Positions 29,393 to 39,184 of a stretch of 64,000 nucleotides of DNA are shown here, in pieces. The notes under the pieces are model-generated. The model saw only the letters and a list, made by a program, of their open reading frames with translations. It was not told where the DNA came from and did not search any database. Source of the stretch: Cellvibrionaceae bacterium (GTDB lineage: Bacteria; Pseudomonadota; Gammaproteobacteria; Pseudomonadales; Cellvibrionaceae); NCBI GenBank assembly GCA_002707785.1, contig PANW01000042.1, forward strand, positions 153,184 to 217,183, in the 5' to 3' direction. Position 1 is the first letter of the stretch, and every line of letters starts with the position of its first letter. The translations under genes and the position numbers were made by a program.

Positions 29393-29689
29393 ATGCCGAC
29401 GATAACGTTTCGCTTTACCACCGAGTGTGAGCTCACCTTTGAAGGCGACTCCTACGAGGAGAGCTACTTACGCTTCAAAGATGTCTGCCAACAACAAACC
29501 CCAATTATCGATAAGCCCTTCATCAAGATTTACCCCCCCGAAAACGGACAGGTCCTGTTTGAAGTCGATGAGCAAAACACCTTCAGCGACATGGGCATGA
29601 TGAAAGGCGACTTCAAACAAGACATTTTGGCAAATTTACCCCAAAACTGGGTAACACGAATCGAATCTCACGCACGATGGCGAATATAG
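29393..29689 (+). CDS. Hypothetical protein
   Basis: ATG at 29393 preceded by GAGAGG; no recognised domain. Confidence 0.55.
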   Translation: MPTITFRFTTECELTFEGDSYEESYLRFKDVCQQQTPIIDKPFIKIYPPENGQVLFEVDEQNTFSDMGMMKGDFKQDILANLPQNWVTRIESHARWRI

Positions 29690-29904
29690 AGCTATAACGG
29701 GACTCTCATTTAATAACTCTTTTCGCAAAATTCTGATCTTGCTCCAACTTTCTGATCTTGATAAAAAACGATTTAGATGCCATATTAAGCGCCATCCGTG
29801 GGGCTGAAAACAAGCTTCAGCAATCAATTGGCGCTCCCCCGAGACCTCTGAACGGATTCTAGCCGCTGGGCGTGGCTTCACAATGTTCTCAAGAGGTACA
29901 GCAG

Positions 29905-30912
29905 GTGAATCAGAGTTGGCGATACGGCGCATGGATCTTCGCGATGCCGTCTTGTGCACTAGCTGCGCCTGAAATAGCGATTAGTATTGACTCCCCTCTC
30001 GCCCTATCGCTATTAGTGGTGTTCTTCTTTACTTGTGTGCAATTTTGGCTGCATCAAGATGCTCACAAACGACCTTTCTCCAGCCGCATATTGATAAGCA
30101 TGAGCGCAGGAGCTCTAAGTGCTTGGGTAGTGTGCGAGAAGTTGAATCTTAGCCAAGCTGCAGAACTAGTCGCGCTCGCGATTCTACTCTGCGCAACGTT
30201 GGCCACGATCAGTCACATTGCTCGATTGGCAAGTTTTGAAGGTCTGCGCAGCCTATTGTTAAAAGAAGTCGCCCAAAAGACGATTACACTGGAAGAAAAA
30301 AACCTCGAACTCAAAAGCACCCAAAGACAGCTTAGAATCGCCAATATAGAGCTCAAAGCCCTATCGTTTACCGATGCGCTCACCGGTGCCTACAATCGAC
30401 TCTACTTTGATCGGCAATTTCTGGTTGAGTGGCAACGAGCCCGAAGGGAGCAAGAGCCCCTATCTATGATATTGGTTGACATTGACCACTTCAAAGAACT
30501 CAACGATCAACACGGTCACCTCGTCGGTGATCAAGCACTAAAGTTTGTCACTGAACTGTTAAAACGCGGCTTTCAGCGGGGTAACGATATCGCCTGTCGC
30601 TATGGCGGTGAAGAATTTGTCATTCTATTACCGAATACGCCGCCCACTCAGGCGATCAAACGTGCAGAAGAGGTACGCAAGCAAATTGAAACAACTGCAT
30701 TCGAACAAGAGGGCTTGAAGCTGTCTGTCACCGCCAGCTTTGGTATTGGCGGGATTGTGCCACAACCCCATCATGAACCTTTAGGCTTGCTCCACGCCAC
30801 TGATCAGGCGCTTTACTACGTCAAGCGCAATGGCCGCAATGGATGCCGTCTCGCAACCGCCTTGGATTCCGAGCCGACAAATCACCGCGAAGAATCAAAC
30901 GTTATCGGATAG
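29905..30912 (+). CDS. GGDEF diguanylate cyclase with N-terminal TM helices
   Basis: GGEEF active site (CRYGGEEFVILLP) with RGND I-site five residues upstream; GTG at 29905 has AAGAGGT upstream (track start 29872). Confidence 0.88.
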   Translation: MNQSWRYGAWIFAMPSCALAAPEIAISIDSPLALSLLVVFFFTCVQFWLHQDAHKRPFSSRILISMSAGALSAWVVCEKLNLSQAAELVALAILLCATLATISHIARLASFEGLRSLLLKEVAQKTITLEEKNLELKSTQRQLRIANIELKALSFTDALTGAYNRLYFDRQFLVEWQRARREQEPLSMILVDIDHFKELNDQHGHLVGDQALKFVTELLKRGFQRGNDIACRYGGEEFVILLPNTPPTQAIKRAEEVRKQIETTAFEQEGLKLSVTASFGIGGIVPQPHHEPLGLLHATDQALYYVKRNGRNGCRLATALDSEPTNHREESNVIG

Positions 30913-31383
30913 TTCGTTCACATCCACATCCAACGCCCTAGCGATATTTCGTAAAATGGGCTCACTGGGTACCCGCTCACCGCTTTCGAACTGCTGCAAA
31001 TAGGCTGGACTGATCCCGATCTCACGCGCAACCATGGCCACGTCTAGGCCCTTGCTTTCTCGCACTTGCTTGGTCCTCACACCGGAGAAGCCGCCGGAAG
31101 ATGCGACTTCGCTGACATTACTGAGCTGCTCCATCAAATTCGATCGAAGCGCCTGACGATCTTTGTCCGTCAGAGATTCTGCGGCCTGCTCATCACTAGC
31201 AGTCGCTTGCGGTGCGGTATCTCTTGCTGCAGATACTGGACTTCCGGTCGACCCACCTAAGGCGCGTGCCTGCTCCGCCAACTCTAACAAAGCCTCGTAC
31301 TCGGCGTATGGTAAAACCGCCCATTCAGGACGCCCCTCTTTCATTATGACTTGCACGCTCACAGCCCAAACCTCGATATTCAT
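30895..31383 (-). CDS. XRE-family HTH regulator with Phd/YefM-like N-terminal segment
   Basis: HTH VRESKGLDVAMVAREIGISPAYLQQFESGERVPSEPILRNIARALDV; N-terminal VQVIMKEGRPEWAVLPYAEYEALLELAEQ; start inferred at MNIEVW. Confidence 0.75.
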   Translation of the reverse strand: MNIEVWAVSVQVIMKEGRPEWAVLPYAEYEALLELAEQARALGGSTGSPVSAARDTAPQATASDEQAAESLTDKDRQALRSNLMEQLSNVSEVASSGGFSGVRTKQVRESKGLDVAMVAREIGISPAYLQQFESGERVPSEPILRNIARALDVDVNELSDNV

Positions 31384-31483
31384 CAAAAAAGCGTTATGAT
31401 ACACCGAAGCCGGAGCCGGAGCGCGCTCTGAATAACGAGAACTCCAATAAATACATCGGACTAACACCCTAGAGGCTAGATTT

Positions 31484-32176
31484 TTGCACCGCTTACTGAT
31501 TTTAATTGCGATAGGATGGGGACTGTGGGCCCTATCTAAACACCTAAAACAACAGTCACCCAAAGAGCGCAGCCGCCTGCTCTGGAAATACGCTGTCTAT
31601 GGCTTAGTGTTGGCCATCATTGCCTTAGCCATAACCGGAAAACTCCATCCGCTGGGGGCGGTCATCGCCGCTTTAATACCCTTTGTAAAAAGCTTGGCCG
31701 GGCTAGCCCTGCGCTTCTTTCCTGTGCTGAAATGGCTTAAACAACAGCCCTTTGCCAACCCCGTGATGACCACTCGATACTTGAGGGTAGTAGTAGACCA
31801 AAACCTAGGAAAGATGAGCGGAGAGGTATTAGCTGGAGAACATCAAGGCAAACCTTTGGCGCAATTGAGCCAAGATGAGCTCAACCAGCTTCTGACTTTT
31901 TACCGAAAACAGGATCCGGAATCGGCACAATTGCTGTCAGCCTACATGAGGCAGCGTTTTCAAGAACACTCTCAGGAACAGCAAACACACACCAGTAATG
32001 GGGATATGAGTGAGAGTGAAGCCCTACAAGTTCTTGGACTCAACAAAGGCGCCAACCACAAAGACATTGTTGCCGCCCATCGAAAACTGATCCAAAAGCT
32101 ACACCCTGATCGCGGCGGCAATGACTATCTAGCAGCCAAAATCAATCAGGCAAAAGACTGCTTACTGAAAACATGA
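31484..32176 (+). CDS. Membrane-anchored J-domain protein (Tim14/DjlA-like topology)
   Basis: C-terminal SEALQVLGLNKGANHKDIVAAHRKLIQKLHPDRGGNDYLAAKINQAKDCL with HPD; N-terminal TM segments; TTG start. Confidence 0.85.
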   Translation: MHRLLILIAIGWGLWALSKHLKQQSPKERSRLLWKYAVYGLVLAIIALAITGKLHPLGAVIAALIPFVKSLAGLALRFFPVLKWLKQQPFANPVMTTRYLRVVVDQNLGKMSGEVLAGEHQGKPLAQLSQDELNQLLTFYRKQDPESAQLLSAYMRQRFQEHSQEQQTHTSNGDMSESEALQVLGLNKGANHKDIVAAHRKLIQKLHPDRGGNDYLAAKINQAKDCLLKT

Positions 32177-33039
32177 ATGTAGCGACCCAACGAGCGCCAA
32201 GGTTCTTGCTGAGAAAAACGCAACTCCAACTCCAGCTGCTTTTCGGGCTCTAGTACTCGTTGGTCAGGCTCAAGAATGTAATCGTGAAAGCAACGAATAC
32301 CACTCTCTGCCAACAACTCTAAAGGCAGTTTCGCAAGCCATTGATGAACATCTTCGGGTTGCCGAGGAAAGGTCGGCGTGAGACTGCCGCGATAACCTTG
32401 GTAATCTTCGTCCAATATTTTTTGAAAGTTGGCTCGCAGCAAATTTTTCATTTTGATGCCGTTGACATTGTAGTAGGTGAGCGACAGATGGCCGTCATTT
32501 TTCAGACTACTCACCAGCCGCTCTAACAACAACTGCGGCTCAACGACCCACTCTACTACCGCATGGCACAAAATCAAATCAAAAGACTGTGGATGTTCAG
32601 CGCAAAAATCTTGAATGGATTCCAGATGAAATGTCATGCGGTCTTCAACCTGCAGCTGCGCCGCATTATCTCTTGCCAGCGACAACATTTCCGATGAGAT
32701 ATCACACACGGTCACCTGATGGCCTTGTTCTGCGAGTAAACAACTGAACTGTGCCTGCCCTCCGCCAGCATCTAGAATTTTAAGAGGCTTGCATGCGGAG
32801 AAGTCTCCACCATGGAGGTCAACTGCCCCATCAAAATTAAACGCTTCTGGCAACCACTGCTGTAAATCTCGCTGCAGCACCGCCAAACGAATATCCCCTT
32901 TGAGACGATCATACACGTTGCGCTTAAAGCGATGCGCGAGATCATCGAAGTTGCGATCCCCCTCCTTTCCATTTGGAATGCTACTGCGCTTGGGTAAGTT
33001 TTTGGGTTTGGGCAATATTGGAAAACGACGTATACTCAT
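32146..33039 (-). CDS. cmoM: tRNA 5-carboxymethoxyuridine methyltransferase CmoM-like
   Basis: ILDAGGGQAQFSCLLAEQGHQVTVCDIS SAM motif; LSLTYYNVNGIKMKNLLRANF...LTPTFPRQPEDVHQWL...GIRCFHDYI. Confidence 0.85.
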   Translation of the reverse strand: MSIRRFPILPKPKNLPKRSSIPNGKEGDRNFDDLAHRFKRNVYDRLKGDIRLAVLQRDLQQWLPEAFNFDGAVDLHGGDFSACKPLKILDAGGGQAQFSCLLAEQGHQVTVCDISSEMLSLARDNAAQLQVEDRMTFHLESIQDFCAEHPQSFDLILCHAVVEWVVEPQLLLERLVSSLKNDGHLSLTYYNVNGIKMKNLLRANFQKILDEDYQGYRGSLTPTFPRQPEDVHQWLAKLPLELLAESGIRCFHDYILEPDQRVLEPEKQLELELRFSQQEPWRSLGRYIHVFSKQSFA

Positions 33040-33060
33040 GAAGCTGCACAGCTACTCGGC

Positions 33061-33351
33061 TTAATTTGATCCTAATAACTTAAAACGGCGGCGATTATAG
33101 AGTTGTTTGTCAGCGACCGCCTTGGCCATATCGATGGACAAACTATCCGATAAGGCCAGCAAGTACATTTGCACATCCGCCAGCTCTGCCGCCACCATCT
33201 CCTTACAATGATCTTTTTCACTCATTGTCTGCATGAGCTCTCCCACCTCGACTGCTAGTGCTTGCACCAAATTCTCCGAGCTATGGTAATGACTCCACCC
33301 CTGTGACCGAGCTACACGGTTAAACTCCAATAATATGTGTTGTTCATCCAT
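33061..33351 (-). CDS. MazG-like / RS21-C6 nucleotide pyrophosphohydrolase
   Basis: HSSENLVQALAVEVGELMQTMSE...VAAELADVQMYLLALSDSL. Confidence 0.87.
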   Translation of the reverse strand: MDEQHILLEFNRVARSQGWSHYHSSENLVQALAVEVGELMQTMSEKDHCKEMVAAELADVQMYLLALSDSLSIDMAKAVADKQLYNRRRFKLLGSN

Positions 33352-33522
33352 TGCTCACCTTTCCCGTCAACAAGAATATCGAAACAAGAGTTACAACTGC
33401 TACCCTTTACATTTGTAGAAGGTGCCCCTCTGATTGACACCTGATATATTGTGCACCTTGGTCATAGAGTTTTGAACACCGTCACACCCAACACATAGAT
33501 TACGAAGGTACCGCTCAGCATC

Positions 33523-33864
33523 ATGCCATCCGCTCGCAATCAACCTGAAGGCGACTCACATATTAGCGCAGACAAGAGCTGGGTGGTCTATATCATTATC
33601 AGCAGCGATGACAAACTCTACACAGGAATCAGCAACAATCCCGCCAAGCGCTGGCACGCCCACAATCACACCAAACAAGCGGCAAAATTTTTCAGAGGTC
33701 GAACCCCCAAGACGCTTGCCTATCTCGAGCGGGGCCACAACCGCTCTAGCGCCAGCCAGCGCGAAGCACAAATCAAAAAACTCTCTCGCCAGAAAAAACT
33801 ACAGCTGCTCGACTCTCAGTCTGAACTGGACTGGCATCTGGAGCTGGGCCTATCCCAATCTTGA
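33523..33864 (+). CDS. GIY-YIG nuclease superfamily protein (UPF0213-like)
   Basis: WVVYIIISSDDKLYTGISNNPAKRWHAHN...RTPKTLAYLERGHNRSSASQREAQIKKLSRQKK. Confidence 0.9.
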   Translation: MPSARNQPEGDSHISADKSWVVYIIISSDDKLYTGISNNPAKRWHAHNHTKQAAKFFRGRTPKTLAYLERGHNRSSASQREAQIKKLSRQKKLQLLDSQSELDWHLELGLSQS

Positions 33865-34581
33865 TCCACCGACAACAAGGCAACTAATGTGCTCGAATGG
33901 AATTCTCGACGATACAAAATGGCCACCACCAAACCCACACTGAGCACGAACAACACCGGGTGCACAAACCAAGCCAATAACGCCATGGCAAAGTAGTAAG
34001 CCCGCAAACCGAAATTATAACTGTGAGCCGCTTGGTCAAGCACCTTACCGCTGTGGCGCGCATACAATTGCTGTTGCTCTAAGCTTAAATCACCGAACTT
34101 GGCCACGGGTGTCGCGCCGACGATGACACTGCAGAATCCAAACTGGCGCAGCGACCAGGTAAACGTAAAAAACGCATACACAAAAACACAGGCCAGCACC
34201 AACAGCTTCAACTGTGAATCCGAAGCATTAGCTTCCAACACCAGCGGTATTTCATGAAGCAGCTGATTTATTTCCCCCGGCTGAAGCGATCACCGTCAAA
34301 AGACCGGCCAAAATCAAAATACTGGTAGATGCCATAAACGACACATTGCGTTCTAGATTGGCAATAATCGACGCATCGCTCACTCGATTGTCGCGATGCA
34401 ACAACTGCTGCATCCAATCCATACGCAAGCGATGCATGACAGAAGCAATACACTCGGTCTTTTTCGCCATATGACGAGCAAACCGACTGTAGCCAATCCA
34501 ACACACTAAGAACCACAATATGCAGAAGGTGTTGGTTATATCGGAGTGAGTCATAAAAAACTCATTGACAGTATCTAGCAT
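33816..34581 (-). pseudogene. DUF599 family membrane protein, frameshifted in a C5 homopolymer (or a sequencing error)
   Basis: 34252..34581 supplies the N-terminal part and 33816..34241 the C-terminal part; removing one base from CCCCC at 34274-34278 joins them as ...VIASAGEINQLLHEIPLVLEANASDSQLK... Confidence 0.85.
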
Positions 34582-34661
34582 CCGAGACCCGCTTAGCCAT
34601 TATTGGAGTGAACGCGGCTAGTGTATCATGGCGCAGTTGATATTCTTGAGATTCACCCTCG

Positions 34662-35249
34662 ATGCCGCGTAACCTCTGCCCCAGCTGCCAACTGCCATCC
34701 GCTCGCTGCCACTGCGATTGCGTGGTGGAGCAATTCTGCGACATAAAGCTAGTCATCTGGCAGCACCCCACCGAGGCCGATCACCCCAAAAATTCAGTAC
34801 GCCTACTAGCCGCTTGCCTGCCTCAGATTCAAATCATTCGAGCAGAGCAGTTAAGCCTCGAAGCCTTGACCGAACAAACTGGCATTGATGTGGATAGGCT
34901 TGAGCTACTGTTTCCCGACACACAACCTCAAACAAACCCCATTGATGTAATCGCGACAAACCCCGAAGCCTCTACACAACTCTTAGCGATTGATGGTACT
35001 TGGCGCAAAGCCCGTAAACTACTGCATGTGAACCCATGGCTAACGCAACTGCCGAGACGCTCCATCAATAGCCAGAACCGAAGTCGCTACCACATACGCA
35101 AGGCTGAACGCGAAGGACAGCTTTCCACATTAGAGGCTGTCTGCAAGGCCATTGAAGAAATCGAAGGGCATGATCACACCAGCGCGCCTATTCTTAACGC
35201 CTTCGATCAATACCTAACCAAACTGAGCCATCATCAGCCAATCCGCTAG
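34662..35249 (+). CDS. DTW domain protein, tRNA-uridine aminocarboxypropyltransferase (TapT-like)
   Basis: N-terminal Cys cluster CPSCQLPSARCHC; LLAIDGTWRKARKLL (DTW motif variant); RSRYHIRKAEREGQLSTLEAV. Confidence 0.9.
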   Translation: MPRNLCPSCQLPSARCHCDCVVEQFCDIKLVIWQHPTEADHPKNSVRLLAACLPQIQIIRAEQLSLEALTEQTGIDVDRLELLFPDTQPQTNPIDVIATNPEASTQLLAIDGTWRKARKLLHVNPWLTQLPRRSINSQNRSRYHIRKAEREGQLSTLEAVCKAIEEIEGHDHTSAPILNAFDQYLTKLSHHQPIR

Positions 35250-35411
35250 CTGGCGAACATCCTTGGTAGAGCAATAATCCCCGGCTTGGGCCCGCCGGTG
35301 TCGTCTGAGCGGTGAGTGAGTTACACTTAGCACCATTGCATCGCCTCTGAGCCACTGCTAACGCTGGTTCCGCCCATCCCTGATGCCCAAAACTACTATC
35401 GAGGTTTATGA

Positions 35412-38327
35412 ATGACAGCCGTCCATCCCGCGTTCGAGAAACTACGCAGCGAAAAAATTGACTCCCTGCAAGTCACGGTTGAAGAATATCGACATCGCAT
35501 CACTGGCGCCCAGCACATCCATATTGATGCGGACAACAATGAAAACGTATTTCTTGTCGCCTTGAGAACCGTGCCGGAAGACTCAACCGGTGTCGCTCAT
35601 ATCCTAGAACACACCGCACTCTGTGGTAGCGAAAAGTATCCGGTGCGCGATCCGTTCTTCATGATGATTCGACGCTCGCTCAATACCTTCATGAACGCAT
35701 TTACCAGTTCAGACTGGACCGCCTATCCGTTTGCCTCGCAAAACCGTAAAGACTTCAACAATCTCCTCGACGTCTACCTCGATGCGGTATTCTTCTCCCG
35801 TCTCGACCCGTTGGATTTCGCTCAGGAAGGCCATCGCTTTGACTTCGAAGAAGCTGGCAACCCAGACTCAGACTTAGTCTACAAAGGCGTGGTCTTCAAT
35901 GAGATGAAAGGTGCCATGAGCTCAGTACCGTCGCAGCTGTGGCAAACCCTGTGTAAATACGTATTTCCGAGCAACACCTATCACTTCAACAGCGGTGGCG
36001 ATCCAGAAGCAATTCCAGATCTCAGCTATGAACAATTACAGGAGTTTTATAAAACTCACTACCACCCTAGCAATGCCATTTTCATGACCTATGGCGATAT
36101 TGGCGCAGCCGAGCACCAGGGTAAATTTGAAGAACAAGCGCTGGGTCGATTCGACGCGCTAGACAAGGTGATTTCTGTAGCTGATGAGAGACGCTATCTG
36201 GCCCCAGTTCGCGTGGAAGAATCCTACCCCCTTAGTGACGAAGACAATCTCGACGGCAAAACACACGTTGTACTCGGCTGGCTACTGGGCAAGAGCACGG
36301 ATCTGCACGCCACATTGGAGGCGCAATTACTGGCCAGCATACTCTTGGACAACAGTGCCTCCCCCATGCAACACGCACTGGAAACCACTGACCTTGGCAA
36401 CGCCCCCTCCCCTCTATGCGGCTTAGATGACTCCCAAAAAGAACTTACTTTTGTCTGCGGTGTAGAAGGCAGCGATACCGACAAAGCCGATGCCGTAGAA
36501 CAATTAATTCTGCAAGTCATCGAACAAGTCGCGAATGACGGAGTCGCTTACGAGGAGCTGCACTCTGCCTTGCAACAGCTCGAGCTGCATCAGCGAGAAG
36601 TGGGCGGCGACTCCTACCCTTACGGCATGCAGATTATATTTACCGCACTGACCGCAGCAACCCATCGCGGCGACCCTATCTCACTGCTAAATCTGGATCC
36701 TGCTCTAGAGAAAATGCATCACGATATCAAGGATCCTGAGTACATTAAGGGTCTTGCCCAGAAACTGCTGCTAGACAATCAACATCGCGTGCGCCTCACT
36801 TTCAAACCTGATACGCAACTGGGCGACAGAAAAGTACAGGCAGAAAAGGACCGCCTAGCGGCGATTAAATCCGAACTCGATACCGACCAAAAACAGTCTA
36901 TTATCGATTTAGCCAATGCGCTGCAAGAGCGTCAGGTACAAGTGGATGACGAGAGCATTCTCCCCAAAGTTGGGCTCAACGACGTCCCCACCAAGATGCA
37001 CTATACCGCTAAAGATTCAGTATCAGAATCACCAGCGCCACTGACTAGCTACGCAGCCGGCACCAATGGATTGGTGTATCAACAGATCGTGATAGAACTC
37101 CCCCAGCTGAGCGACGAACAACTGCAAACGCTGTCCTACTACGGAATGTTTTTGACCGAGCTAGGAATTGGTGAACGCAGCTATCTCGACGTGCAGCGTT
37201 GGCAAGCTCAAGTCGCCGGCTCCATCTCCGCCTACACCACTATTCGCGGTGCCAGCGATGATGTGCAGAATGTAGATGCCAATCTCACTTTGTCGGCAAA
37301 AGCGCTCAAGAACCAGCAGCCAGAGCTCTGTGAGCTGATGTGGGAGACACTCATGCATGCTCGCTTTGACGAGGTTAATCGCTTGCGTGAGTTGATCGCT
37401 CAAGTGCGAGCGCGCAGAGAACAGAGCGTCACCGGCAACGGTCATAGCCTAGCGATGGCGGCAGCCAGTGCGGGCATGAGCCCCTCGGCAAAAATTTCAC
37501 ACGAACTGAATGGTCTGGCGGGCATACAAACCATCAAGGACTTGGATGACCAGCTCAAAGACGACAGTTTCGCACAGGTCTTCAGCGCGCAACTGAAAGA
37601 GCTTCATGGATTGGTTGTAAAGGCGCCACGCCAATACCTTTTGGTTGCTGAAAAAGAAGCCCTACCCAACTACCAAGAGACACTGCGAAAAAGCTGGGCG
37701 ACCGGCGCCACAGAGATAGACAGCAGATTCTCCTTGCCCCCTATTAGTGAGCAACTCTCGCAGGCGTGGATTACTAATACCCAAGTCAACTTCTGCGCTA
37801 AAGCCTATCCCACTGTCGCCATGGAACACCCAGATGCCGCTCCGCTCACGGTGCTAGGCGGCTTTTTACGCAACGGCTATCTACATCGAGTCATTCGCGA
37901 ACAAGGCGGGGCCTATGGCGGTGGAGCCAGTCAAGATAGCAACACGGCATCCTTCCGTTTGTTCTCCTATCGCGATCCTCGCTTGGCAGAGACTCTGAAG
38001 GATTTTGATGCGGCCATCGATTGGCTGCTCAATGAAGAGCACGAAGCCCAACCGCTGGAAGAAGCCATTTTGGGTGTTGTCAGCTCGCTAGATAAACCCA
38101 GCTCTCCTGCCGGCGAAGCCAAACAAACGTTCCATGCCGAGTTGTTTGGTCGAACCAGAGAGAAACGGGAACAGTTTAGGCAACGAGTACTAGAAGTGAG
38201 CTTGGATGATCTAAAACGAGTTGCTTTGAATTATTTGCAACCGGAGAAAGCCAGTATTGCAATCATCACAGGCAGCAGTAACCTAGACACAGCAAAAGAG
38301 CTGGAACTGGATGTCATCAACCTGTAG
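35412..38327 (+). CDS. M16C insulinase-family metallopeptidase (PreP-like)
   Basis: Inverted zinc motif HILEH; ALCGSEKYPVRDPFFMMIRRSLNTFMNAFTSSDWTAYPF; REQGGAYGGGA. Confidence 0.95.
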   Translation: MTAVHPAFEKLRSEKIDSLQVTVEEYRHRITGAQHIHIDADNNENVFLVALRTVPEDSTGVAHILEHTALCGSEKYPVRDPFFMMIRRSLNTFMNAFTSSDWTAYPFASQNRKDFNNLLDVYLDAVFFSRLDPLDFAQEGHRFDFEEAGNPDSDLVYKGVVFNEMKGAMSSVPSQLWQTLCKYVFPSNTYHFNSGGDPEAIPDLSYEQLQEFYKTHYHPSNAIFMTYGDIGAAEHQGKFEEQALGRFDALDKVISVADERRYLAPVRVEESYPLSDEDNLDGKTHVVLGWLLGKSTDLHATLEAQLLASILLDNSASPMQHALETTDLGNAPSPLCGLDDSQKELTFVCGVEGSDTDKADAVEQLILQVIEQVANDGVAYEELHSALQQLELHQREVGGDSYPYGMQIIFTALTAATHRGDPISLLNLDPALEKMHHDIKDPEYIKGLAQKLLLDNQHRVRLTFKPDTQLGDRKVQAEKDRLAAIKSELDTDQKQSIIDLANALQERQVQVDDESILPKVGLNDVPTKMHYTAKDSVSESPAPLTSYAAGTNGLVYQQIVIELPQLSDEQLQTLSYYGMFLTELGIGERSYLDVQRWQAQVAGSISAYTTIRGASDDVQNVDANLTLSAKALKNQQPELCELMWETLMHARFDEVNRLRELIAQVRARREQSVTGNGHSLAMAAASAGMSPSAKISHELNGLAGIQTIKDLDDQLKDDSFAQVFSAQLKELHGLVVKAPRQYLLVAEKEALPNYQETLRKSWATGATEIDSRFSLPPISEQLSQAWITNTQVNFCAKAYPTVAMEHPDAAPLTVLGGFLRNGYLHRVIREQGGAYGGGASQDSNTASFRLFSYRDPRLAETLKDFDAAIDWLLNEEHEAQPLEEAILGVVSSLDKPSSPAGEAKQTFHAELFGRTREKREQFRQRVLEVSLDDLKRVALNYLQPEKASIAIITGSSNLDTAKELELDVINL

Positions 38328-38438
38328 ATGATCAACTCCCCTCTGCCAAGCCTAGCGCAGGGGGGATTTCTCGGCAGAACAACCATCTAAATCCGCCAAA
38401 CTCTTTAGCTCAAGCGATCAGCTTGCATTGCTGCCCTT

Positions 38439-38903
38439 CTATTTATCATCTGCGCCGAACGACTTCAGCATCGCATCCATGTGAATAGCATTGGACAGCA
38501 TCGGTTTGCTGTTTGAATCGTAGGCTTTGAAATAACTCACCTGCTCAGTTTTGGGATTAACATAGCAGTAGATATTGACACTTTCCTGTTGAGTGTATTC
38601 ACCCACATTGCCATCCAACATCACCACATAGACATTGCGACTGTCCTGAAAGCGTGTGGAGTGCCAATTAACACTACTGTGTAATAGGCGACCTTCGAAT
38701 TTTTCTTTCGCCTCTACCTCACAAACTCGCGCGGCATCAAGCGAATCAAAACGAACAAGCTCCACGGGTTTTGCTGCTGAATCTGAAAAATGAAAATCGT
38801 AATTCTGACCGCCCGCATAATAAGCAGTCATTAGAGAGGTTGGCACGACGATCGCTGAGCCGCCTAGACACCAAAGAAGGAATTGCTTGAAAGGTAATAA
38901 CAT
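38439..38903 (-). CDS. Hypothetical protein with signal/TM N-terminus
   Basis: Complete ORF with hydrophobic N-terminus. Confidence 0.6.
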   Translation of the reverse strand: MLLPFKQFLLWCLGGSAIVVPTSLMTAYYAGGQNYDFHFSDSAAKPVELVRFDSLDAARVCEVEAKEKFEGRLLHSSVNWHSTRFQDSRNVYVVMLDGNVGEYTQQESVNIYCYVNPKTEQVSYFKAYDSNSKPMLSNAIHMDAMLKSFGADDK

Positions 38904-39073
38904 AGTTTCATTGCCTGTCGGTAACCGTTCGACCCATCCACTTTCTTGGGCACTGGCTTTGCGTCCCGAAATTACTTTCGGTTTGCCTTTTCCGGCGGCA
39001 GGTAATTGTCACTTACAATCCCGACCACTAGAAACTCTTTTAGGCGCCAAATAATCGACACCAATACTGCGCA

Positions 39074-39117
39074 TTTGTTGTCGCGTGAAGACTTCTGTGA
39101 AGCTGGCCGACAACAAA
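39074..39117. repeat. Perfect 10-bp inverted repeat with 24-nt loop
   Basis: TTTGTTGTCG (39074-39083) / CGACAACAAA (39108-39117). Confidence 0.75.
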
Positions 39118-39184
39118 CGGCTAACGGATCACATTTTGACCATTTTCTACGGCCGAGTCAAATTTATCGATCAAAAAAACACCG

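Noticed and set aside
38341-38378. Possible terminator after the M16 peptidase (CCCCTCTGCC...GCGCAGGGGGG)
   Set aside because: Arms pair imperfectly and the T-run is weak; not called
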